A DNA stretch of 64,000 nt, from the NCBI RefSeq assembly GCF_003286085.1, contig NW_020825706.1:3844001-3908000 (forward strand), in the 5' to 3' direction. Of the stretch, positions 56,752 to 64,000 are shown piece by piece; position 1 is the first letter of the stretch; every line of letters starts with the position of its first letter. The position numbers were made by a program, and so were the translations under genes. The stretch is from Drosophila persimilis (taxonomy: Eukaryota; Arthropoda; Insecta; Diptera; Drosophilidae). The notes beneath the pieces are model-generated. The model was not told the origin of the DNA. It did no database searches and saw only the letters and a list, made by a program, of their open reading frames with translations.

Positions 56752-57633
56752 TCACGATCATGTAGATGTTCGGAAACAAAAATATGTTAAAATAAATCAT
56801 ATAAAAAAAAAAAAAAGCGGAGAGAGCGAGAGAGAGCGGCGAGAGCGGACAACAACAGCAGCACCACAGCAGGCACCACTGGAAGCAGCAGTAACATCAA
56901 AAAAAATTAACAACGAAATGGAGCGGAACTGAACGCAGTAAGTAGAGTGGTATGTGTGGCAAAAGAGGCGGCGTAGTAAAACGCCTGAGAGCCAGAAGGG
57001 CAACACTACTCAAACTGCTAAATAGCAACGATAATTTGCCGTGGAGCACATCTGTGAAATTACACACAGAGCTCGATCACATCAAATTGTTGCTAGCAGA
57101 AAAGAAAATGAAAGAGCCAATGCACACAACCACCTACACTGCAATACAAAATATCAGTAAAATATTAATCGTAACTCCACCACCCCAAACGACAGAAATA
57201 GCAAAGCCAAGGAAGACCTGCCCGAACGACTGCGAGGGACCTCTACACTCGCCGCATTGCGAGTACACCTGTGCAGCCTGCACCGGTGCCCCAACAGAGA
57301 AGCAGTAGCAGCCAGTGCAGCCAGCACCGGCCTCGTCTAGCGCAACAAGCTAGACCCGGAGCAGTGAACCGACAGCGCTTCCTAGAGCGCCCACCGCCAA
57401 ACAAAATTTTTTTTTCTAAATGCCTGCGATGCATACAACTTAACTGTAAGATCTAAAATTGTAAAATTGAGCGGAATAACATCTGCCCAATTAGAGTGAG
57501 GCCTGTAAAGCCACACAAACACTAGGCAGAAAGATATGTAAAAACTGGAAAAAAAAATATATATAAATTATAAATTAATTTCAACAATTAACAAAGAATC
57601 TATACAGTAGTATAAAAGAAAAAAAAAGGAAAT
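56752..57633 (+). other. long leader of the 412-like element
   Basis: About 0.9 kb of A-rich and GA-rich sequence with no supported large frame. Short frames at 56952-57308 and 57271-57456 have biased composition but no recognisable family. Long leaders with small frames are usual for this group. Confidence 0.5.
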
Positions 57634-57921
57634 TTGTTTTTGTATATACATATGTCACGAACAAACAAAATAAGTAAATTTGAAGAAAATTTCGAAAATT
57701 TTTACACAATGGGTTTAGTAGATGTAAAATCGGTAGATTCGACAGCGAATGTAATAAACAAAGTCGAAGTCAATAACACCGACCTAAAGCTAATAACAAT
57801 ACTTATTGCTATTATTTTCATTATAATCATAGGACATCTATTATATAAATTGTATAAACTACATAATAGATGCATAAAGAAACGCTATCAAAGCCGGGCA
57901 GATGACCTGGACAAAATTTAA
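57634..57921 (+). CDS. small membrane-protein frame upstream of gag in the 412-like element
   Basis: 95 aa (or 89 from the second ATG at 57652). The polar N-terminal half (SRTNKISKFEENFENFYTMG) is followed by one strong hydrophobic segment near residues 53-70 (LITILIAIIFIIIIGHLLY) and a basic tail (KLHNRCIKKRYQSR). The predicted topology is one membrane helix with a positive C-terminal side. It lies ~140 bp before gag, in the same transcript. Function unknown. It is not an envelope protein by size. It could be chance in AT-rich DNA, though the hydrophobic-then-basic layout looks selected. Confidence 0.5.
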   Translation: MFLYIHMSRTNKISKFEENFENFYTMGLVDVKSVDSTANVINKVEVNNTDLKLITILIAIIFIIIIGHLLYKLYKLHNRCIKKRYQSRADDLDKI

Positions 57922-58059
57922 AACAAATTTATAATGGTAACGAAAATTGGCCAAAAATAAAAGAAAAAGTCCAAAACGAATCATGAATAAAAATATATCA
58001 TTATTTGATTGAAAACCTATAAATGTTCTTGCACATTTTAATAATTATTTTAAAATGAA

Positions 58060-59325
58060 ATGGAATGGCAAAATATTAATGCCGCATTAGTTAAAATAAA
58101 AGAAAATTTTGATAAATCATACAAGTGTCTAGCACAAAATAGGAATATTTCAAACGAAACTATAAGTAGACACGCGACAATATTAGTTGCATGTTTTAAC
58201 CAAGCTCGTTCCCTGATACACGACAATAAAGAAAAGTTAAATACTCAGCATTGGTCGTATGTATCAAGATTTTTGAATAGATTAAAAACAAATTTAAATA
58301 GCATCAAATCAAAATATTCACTAGACATAACTATACCTTCGATTTTGAATACTCCAGTATTAGTCGAGGAAGACACAAACACAGATTTAGAGGGCGAATC
58401 TGAAATCGCAAGCGGTTCAGATACACATATAAAAGAAGAAGACCTAGGCGACCTTACGATACCAGCGGTAATCACACTAACCAATCTAGTTGATTCTGAA
58501 TCAGAGTCTATTACTGAAGTAAAAACTCTAAAAATGGCCATGTCACAACTAGAATTTCTTAAGCTAGCCGCTTCACTCATACCTGAGTTTAGTGGAAAGC
58601 CTGAGAATCTACAAAGTTTCATTGATGCTCTTAGCTTAGTGGATTCACTTAAGGGAACACATGAAACTACAGCAGTCAACCTAATAAAAACTAACCTCAA
58701 AGGCCATATTCGAAACTTAATCAGCACTGAACAAACAATAGTGTCCATAATAGACAAACTAAAAAGCGGTATAAAAGGCGAATCAGCCAAAGCAATATCA
58801 GCTAAATTTTTCAATCTGCAGCAAAAGCAAAAGACGGCAAGTCAATATATTCAAGAAGTTGAACAGTTGACAAGGGCTTTGCAATCGGCACATATGATTA
58901 ACGGTGTATCGCAAGAATATGCCGAAGAATTGAGCCTACAAGTTGCTGTAAAATCAATCATAGGAAACAGCACAATTGACGAAGTTAGGTCTGTAATGAA
59001 ATCACGAAATTTCAATACAATGAGTGAGATTACAACTGTGTTCGTCGATAGTTGCACAGACGCAGTAGGACACCCAAATACAGTCCTATATGCTGCACAA
59101 CAGAGATATAACACTAACCGAGCGTATAACCGCGGAAACTACCGTGGAAATTACCAAAATAATAATTATGGCAACAATAGAGGTAGAGGCCAATATAGAG
59201 GAAACTATAGAGGCCGCGGTAACTCATACAGAGGCCATAACAATAATAATGGCAATAACAACAATGTGAGAATTGCCCAGAATGAATCGGGAAACTCACA
59301 ACAGCCCTTAGGTACACAGCAATAG
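58060..59325 (+). CDS. gag of the 412-like element
   Basis: 421 aa. A helical N-terminal part (residues 1-90) is followed by an acidic linker (DTNTDLEGESEIASGSD), a capsid-like core (residues ~165-320, LAASLIPEFSGKPENLQSF to SIIGNSTIDEVRSVM), and a C-terminal tail of Arg/Gly/Asn repeats (RGNYRGNYQNNNYGNNRGRG). No CCHC knuckle is seen; the RG-rich tail probably binds RNA instead. Gag forms the particle that carries the RNA. The frame is open. Confidence 0.85.
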   Translation: MEWQNINAALVKIKENFDKSYKCLAQNRNISNETISRHATILVACFNQARSLIHDNKEKLNTQHWSYVSRFLNRLKTNLNSIKSKYSLDITIPSILNTPVLVEEDTNTDLEGESEIASGSDTHIKEEDLGDLTIPAVITLTNLVDSESESITEVKTLKMAMSQLEFLKLAASLIPEFSGKPENLQSFIDALSLVDSLKGTHETTAVNLIKTNLKGHIRNLISTEQTIVSIIDKLKSGIKGESAKAISAKFFNLQQKQKTASQYIQEVEQLTRALQSAHMINGVSQEYAEELSLQVAVKSIIGNSTIDEVRSVMKSRNFNTMSEITTVFVDSCTDAVGHPNTVLYAAQQRYNTNRAYNRGNYRGNYQNNNYGNNRGRGQYRGNYRGRGNSYRGHNNNNGNNNNVRIAQNESGNSQQPLGTQQ

Positions 59326-59411
59326 ACAGTAAAAAGGTTCATTCGATTAATCTTAGTATAAATATATTCGTAACATTCACAAACGTAGCTACAGGCAAGA
59401 AATTAATATTT

Positions 59412-62400
59412 TTGATAGATACTGGTGCAGACATATCTCTGTTAAAAGACAATTCAGACACTTTTAATGACATAAACAAAAACAACAAAATAAATATTCA
59501 GGGAATCAATCAAGGATTAATTCAATCTAAAGGAATGACATCCTTAGAAATACAAACAACTAAATATATAATTCCACACAACTTCCATATTGTCGAATCA
59601 ACTTTTTCTATACCGTGTGATGGAATTTTAGGAATAGATTTTATTAAAAAATGTAATTGTCAACTAGATTTCACACCTTCAAAAGATCTGCTCATAATAA
59701 GACCAGACAATCTAAACTACCCTATTTATGTTCCCATAAATTACAGCTCTGGTAACAATACAATAGTGTTACCAGCACGATCCGAAGTTGTCCGTAAAAT
59801 TGAGTTAACTTCAAATGAAGATAGCATTTTTATTCCGAACCAGGAAATTCAACCTGGTATATATGCAGCAAACACAGTCGTAACAACTGCAAATGCATTC
59901 GTCCGTTTACTTAATACAACTAGTACCGACCAAATGATTAATATAAATAAGTTGAATTATGAACCATTAGCAAATTATGATATATCCGAAATAAATAATG
60001 AAACTAGAACGAACGATGTTATATCAAAGTTATCTAAAAATTTTCCAAAACTGTTTAATAAACAATTAAAAGAACTTTGTTGTAACTACGCAGACATATT
60101 CGGACTTGATACCGAATCAATAACAACCAATAATTTTTACAAGCAGAAACTAAGATTAAAAGATAATGAACCTGTATATATAAAAAATTATAGAAATCCT
60201 CATAGTCAAAAAGACGAAATCCAAGCTCAAGTCGATAAACTAATCAAAGATAGAATAGTTGAACCGTCAGCCTCAGAATACAACTGTCCACTTTTACTAG
60301 TACCAAAGAAATCCATAGACAACAAAAAGAAAAAATGGCGATTAGTAGTTGACTATCGCCAAATTAATAAAAAATTACTATCCGATAAATTTCCACTTCC
60401 TAGTATCGATGATATCTTGGATCAACTAGGAAGAGCAAAATATTTCTCTTGCCTTGACTTAATGTCAGGATTCCATCAGATTGAGCTAGACGAAAACTCT
60501 AGAGATATAACATCCTTTTCAACGAGCAACGGCTCTTATCGCTTCACGCGATTACCATTTGGTTTGAAAATAGCTCCCAATTCATTCCAAAGAATGATGA
60601 CTATCGCATTCTCTGGACTTGAACCATCACAAGCATTCCTCTATATGGATGACTTAATAGTAATCGGTTGTTCCGAAAAACACATGCTTAACAATTTAAT
60701 TAGTGTTTTTGACATGTGTAGGAAACACAACTTGAAACTACATCCTGAAAAATGTTCATTTTTCATGCATGAAGTCACATTTTTGGGCCACAAATGCACA
60801 GATAAGGGAATCTTACCAGATGACAAAAAGTTTGACGTCATATTAAATTATCCAGTCCCACATGACTCTGATAGCGCTAGACGTTTTATAGCATTTTGTA
60901 ATTACTACAGACGATTCATCAAAAATTTCGCCGATTATTCTAGGCATATAACAAGATTAAATAAAAAGAATGTTCCATTTGAATGGACTAATGACTGTCA
61001 AAATGCATTTGAATATCTTAAAGCTCAATTAATAAAGCCTACTCTGTTACAATATCCAGATTTTACGAAAGAATTTTGTATAATCACAGATGCTAGTAAG
61101 CAAGCCTGTGGTACAGTGCTAACACAAGCCCACAACGGGACTCAACTCCCAATAGCTTACGCATCGAGAGCATTTACCAAAGGAGAAAGTAACAAAAGTA
61201 CGACGGAACAAGAGTTAACAGCTATTTATTGGGCAATCACCAAATTTAGACCCTATGTCTACGGAACTCATTTCATAGTAAAAACAGACCATAGACCACT
61301 AACATTTTTGTTTTCAATGACAAACCCCAGTTCTAAATTAACGCGTATGAGACTTGAATTAGAGGAGTATAATTTTACTGTAGAGTACCTAAGAGGCAAA
61401 GATAATTTTGTAGCCGATGCATTGTCACGGATAACAATATCTGAACTAAAAGACATACAAAACAAAGTCCTGAAAGTCACTACCAGGTATCAAAGTAGAC
61501 AAAAATTCTGCGCAGAAAACAACAAAGTAGAGATGCCAAAGCAATCTACCGAAACAGCTTCTCAGCCCAACGTATACGAAGTCATTAATAATGATGAAGT
61601 ACGTAAAGTAGTGACCTTGCATATAAAAGATATGCTATGTTTCTTTAAACATGGTAAGAAAATTATAGCAAGAATTGATATTGGAGATTTATATACTAAT
61701 AATGGAAATATTGACTTAGGACAACTATTTCCAAGGCTAGAAAAAGAAGCCGGTATATTAAAAATCAGCCAATTGAAAATGGCACCGTGGGAAAATATCT
61801 TTGAAAAGGTTTCAATAGATAATTTCAAAATTATGGGCAATAAAATATTGAAAACATTGAGAGTAGCGCTACTCAACCCGGTGACCACATTAACAAATGT
61901 TAAAGAGAAAGAAGCTATATTGTCTACACTATATGATGATCCAGTACAAGGAGGTCACACAGGCATTGCAAAAACCTTGGCCAAGGTCAAAAGACATTAT
62001 TACTGGAAAGGTATGACTCGCGATATAACAGAGCACATCCGTAAATGTCAGAAATGTCAAAAAGCAAAATCAACAACAAATATAAAGACCCCTTTAACAA
62101 TTACAGAAACCCCGATGAAGGCTTTTGACAGAGTGATAGTGGATACAATTGGTCCACTACCCAAGTCAGAAAAAGGCAATGAATATGCAGTCACGCTCAT
62201 ATATGACTTGACTAAATATCTAGTCGCTATACCTGTCGCAAATAAAAGCGCAGCAACTGTTGCAACGGCAATATTTGAATCATTTATTCTCAAGTACGGT
62301 CCAATGAAGACGTTCATTTCGGACATGGGAACGGAATATAAAAATTCAATTATAAACGATTTGTGCAAATATTTAAAAATAAAAAATATAACATCAACTG

Positions 62401-62945
62401 CACACCATCATCAAACTGTTGGAACAATAGAAAGAAGCCACAGAACATTTAACGAATACATACGATCCTATATATCAGTAAATAAAACTGATTGGGACGT
62501 ATGGCTTCCATATTTTGTTTATTGTTTCAATACAACCCCCTCTATGGCACATAATTATTGTCCATATGAGTTAGTATTTGGTAAGACTAATAATCTACCA
62601 AAATATTTTGATAGCATAAGTAATATAGAACCTATATATAACATAGAAGACTACGCTAAAGAAAGTAGATATAGATTAGAAGTAGCATACAAAAGAGCAA
62701 GAAATATGCTCGAGTTAAATAAACAGAAAAATAAGGAATTATATGATTTAAAAACTAGGAACATAACGCTTTCAATAGGAGATAAAGTTCTACTAAAAAA
62801 CGAAGTAGGCCATAAGCTAGATCTTAAATACACAGGGCCCTATATAGTTGAAAAAATCGAAGATAATGATAATATAGTTATTTCCGGAAATAAGAATAAA
62901 AAACAAACAGTTCACAAAGATAGGTTAAAATTTTTTAATTCATAA
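59412..62945 (+). CDS. pol of the 412-like element
   Basis: 1177 aa from the first ATG; the open frame extends a little upstream, as usual where pol is made by frameshift from gag. The protease motif DTGADISLL is at residues 3-11. Reverse transcriptase follows with WRLVVDYRQIN and LYMDDLIVIG (near residue 412), RNase H has ITDASKQACGTVL, and TDHRPLTFL is near residue 625. The integrase zinc finger reads HTGIAKTLAKVKRHYY...CQKCQKAK; the DDE core includes VDTIGPLPK, ISDMGTEYKN and HHQTVGTIERSHRTF. A GPY/F module (YTGPYIVEKI) is near the end. All domains are in the normal Ty3/gypsy order and the frame is open. Confidence 0.92.
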   Translation: MIDTGADISLLKDNSDTFNDINKNNKINIQGINQGLIQSKGMTSLEIQTTKYIIPHNFHIVESTFSIPCDGILGIDFIKKCNCQLDFTPSKDLLIIRPDNLNYPIYVPINYSSGNNTIVLPARSEVVRKIELTSNEDSIFIPNQEIQPGIYAANTVVTTANAFVRLLNTTSTDQMININKLNYEPLANYDISEINNETRTNDVISKLSKNFPKLFNKQLKELCCNYADIFGLDTESITTNNFYKQKLRLKDNEPVYIKNYRNPHSQKDEIQAQVDKLIKDRIVEPSASEYNCPLLLVPKKSIDNKKKKWRLVVDYRQINKKLLSDKFPLPSIDDILDQLGRAKYFSCLDLMSGFHQIELDENSRDITSFSTSNGSYRFTRLPFGLKIAPNSFQRMMTIAFSGLEPSQAFLYMDDLIVIGCSEKHMLNNLISVFDMCRKHNLKLHPEKCSFFMHEVTFLGHKCTDKGILPDDKKFDVILNYPVPHDSDSARRFIAFCNYYRRFIKNFADYSRHITRLNKKNVPFEWTNDCQNAFEYLKAQLIKPTLLQYPDFTKEFCIITDASKQACGTVLTQAHNGTQLPIAYASRAFTKGESNKSTTEQELTAIYWAITKFRPYVYGTHFIVKTDHRPLTFLFSMTNPSSKLTRMRLELEEYNFTVEYLRGKDNFVADALSRITISELKDIQNKVLKVTTRYQSRQKFCAENNKVEMPKQSTETASQPNVYEVINNDEVRKVVTLHIKDMLCFFKHGKKIIARIDIGDLYTNNGNIDLGQLFPRLEKEAGILKISQLKMAPWENIFEKVSIDNFKIMGNKILKTLRVALLNPVTTLTNVKEKEAILSTLYDDPVQGGHTGIAKTLAKVKRHYYWKGMTRDITEHIRKCQKCQKAKSTTNIKTPLTITETPMKAFDRVIVDTIGPLPKSEKGNEYAVTLIYDLTKYLVAIPVANKSAATVATAIFESFILKYGPMKTFISDMGTEYKNSIINDLCKYLKIKNITSTAHHHQTVGTIERSHRTFNEYIRSYISVNKTDWDVWLPYFVYCFNTTPSMAHNYCPYELVFGKTNNLPKYFDSISNIEPIYNIEDYAKESRYRLEVAYKRARNMLELNKQKNKELYDLKTRNITLSIGDKVLLKNEVGHKLDLKYTGPYIVEKIEDNDNIVISGNKNKKQTVHKDRLKFFNS

Positions 62946-63167
62946 CAGACACAAAATAAAATAAAATAAAATACAAAAAAAAAAGAGAAAAAAATTTATT
63001 TATACAAGATGTGCAAAAAGATATGTATACCCAAAAAAAAAAAAAAAAAAAAACTTAAATACATTACAAATACAAAAAATCCTCAAATCAAAATTTTTTT
63101 ATATATATAAAATAAATTTAAGTAAAATAACTACATTTAATTACATTATTTTTCAAAAGGAGGGAGA

Positions 63168-63459
63168 TGTAGTATGTGCATATATTGAGTGTACACTGTA
63201 CCCAATGGTTAACAATAAATGTATCAGCAACACATTGTTGCAGTACACAAACAAAACCACTTCAAGTGAGCGTGCAATATGATCGCCGCTTATGCGCTAA
63301 GCTAAGTCAGCATTCCCACGCTGACCACTTGAAGCATATATATATATACACATATGTACATACGGCTCTTGCCCTCTCGATTATGCTGATACATTCTAAA
63401 AACCGAAGTCAAACGGCACAGACGTGCCAGTGTTATAATTACAATAGTGACATATTACA
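63168..63459 (+). repeat. 3' LTR of the 412-like element
   Basis: It follows the purine tract and ends ATATTACA before the GAGC duplication. It matches the 5' LTR closely over the parts both carry and is shorter than it. It also shows the uninterrupted AT run into which the errantivirus went in the other LTR. Confidence 0.88.
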
Positions 63460-63463
63460 GAGC

Positions 63464-63784
63464 AGCCATCAACTCCCGCGACAGCCTGGACCTAACCTTG
63501 ACATAAACATTCGCAAAGTCCAGCCGGGCATCATGGGCTAACTGCAGGAAATCCAACCTTTCAAGGCTCGTTTGAGCGGCATCGAAATCCGCATTCATTC
63601 GCTCGATCTGCTCTAAGCGAGCTTGAAGTTCTGCCTCATCTAACTCGGCAAGTTCTTCCTAGGTGAGAAAGCGATCCATGGCCTTTAGTTGGCGCGCGAT
63701 GGACTCGGCCTTGTGCCTGTAGAAATCTACATCACTCGGCATTGCTGCGTTCGCGACATTGGTAGGCTCAGGTGCTGCCATGTT
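63464..63784 (-). pseudogene. BEL-G gag, N-terminal part
   Basis: Minus strand from an ATG at about 63782. It is helical and charged (VDFYRHKAESIARQLKAMD, EELAELDEAELQARLEQIE) and runs up to the 412-like LTR. 63785-64000 is the leader of BEL-G. The match to gag is by position and composition; the N-terminal helix is common in BEL gag. Confidence 0.6.
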
Positions 63785-64000
63785 GAGGTTTTAAAAGAGT
63801 CACTCAGCACGACCGAAAAAAACACCCTGTATACGTATAAACGTGGGAACCGAAAGCAAAGGGATTACAGCTAATGCCTTTAGCTGTGCGGCTGTGCGAG
63901 CTGTCCGATTCCGCTTTGTACTCAGCTTGTGTGTATTAGTGAGTTCGCTGCACTGCACTGACCGAATTGTCGCGACAGAGAAATTAATAGCCAGCAATGC
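63785..64000 (-). other. leader of BEL-G at the window end
   Basis: Upstream of the BEL-G gag start in element sense. No frame supported. The 5' LTR must lie further right. Confidence 0.5.

Larger units (their letters stand above)
49240..63459 (+). mobile_element. 412/blood/mdg1-type Ty3/gypsy element, looks whole
   Basis: The LTRs begin TGTAGTATGTGC, which I remember as the start of 412 and blood LTRs, and end ATATTACA. The 5' LTR is 49240-49415 plus 56526-56733, split by the errantivirus; the 3' LTR is 63168-63459. The target duplication GAGC lies at 49236-49239 and 63460-63463. A primer-binding site (tggcgaccgtgaca, 56734 on) of the arginine-tRNA type known for 412/mdg1 follows the 5' LTR, and a purine tract (aaaaggagggaga) ends at 63167. 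Gag and pol are long and open. The two LTRs match over their shared parts, so the insertion is young. No envelope gene. Confidence 0.88.
46864..64000 (-). mobile_element. BEL/Pao copy G (non-autonomous type), split by the 412-like element
   Basis: Two pieces, 46864-49239 and 63460-64000, flank the 412-like element, whose 4-bp duplication GAGC shows they were once joined. The 3' LTR is 46864-47223; the 5' LTR lies past the window. The gag start is near 63782 (MAAPEPTNVANAAMPSDV) and the gag rest at about 48110-49235. Then come a protease-region remnant and an unusual coiled-coil segment, then a BEL pol C-terminal tail. Reverse transcriptase, RNase H and integrase are not recognised. It must have depended on enzymes made by other BEL copies. 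A few breaks are visible. Confidence 0.72.

Noticed and set aside
58245-58814. 189-aa minus-strand frame
   Set aside because: Antisense shadow of the 412-like gag.

Overview
The window looks like pericentromeric, dot-chromosome-like or other repeat-rich heterochromatin of a Drosophila. The DINE-1 (Helitron) copies resemble, from memory, those of the obscura group, so that group is my best guess; I could not test it. Nearly everything here is transposable element. No bacterial gene, CRISPR array, tRNA or rRNA was seen.

The only host coding sequence I can support is one plus-strand gene in three exons: 10516-10703, 37400-37528 and 37647-37798. The exons join in phase and have good splice sites. 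They encode a single-pass membrane protein with a basic cleavage-like site, resembling an uncharacterised insect family. Its first intron in the window is 26.7 kb and is made almost entirely of transposons.

Layout, left to right. 1-6296: a BEL/Pao element (BEL-A). 6350-8495: a 5'-truncated CR1 LINE. 8636-9471: a CR1 ORF1 relic of a second family. 9969-10403: DINE-1. 10516-10703: first host exon. 12200-23234: BEL-B (minus strand), split by a full-length CR1 with both frames open (about 17241-21933). 23235-28724: two DINE-1 copies and two partial BEL copies (C, D) in a rearranged order. 29032-36420: two head-to-head copies of one Ty3/gypsy family, the right one holding a 1.0-kb solo LTR (33228-34233). 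37400-37798: two further host exons. 38030 to the end: a deep nest. In it BEL-E is interrupted by BEL-F, which carries a CR1 fragment and is interrupted by a mariner. The mariner is interrupted by BEL-G, BEL-G by a 412/blood-type element (49240-63459), and the 412/blood-type 5' LTR by an env-bearing errantivirus of the 17.6/297/tom type (49416-56525).

The youngest insertions look whole: the errantivirus has two LTRs of 596 bp that I read as identical, and the 412-like element and the long CR1 have uninterrupted frames. The BEL copies and the paired gypsy copies are decayed. The most interesting points are the transposon-filled host intron, the six-level nest with readable target-site duplications, a BEL copy (G) with a coiled-coil segment where the polymerase and integrase should be, a small membrane-protein frame upstream of gag in the 412-like element, and a 1.46-kb inverted repeat that could give double-stranded RNA.
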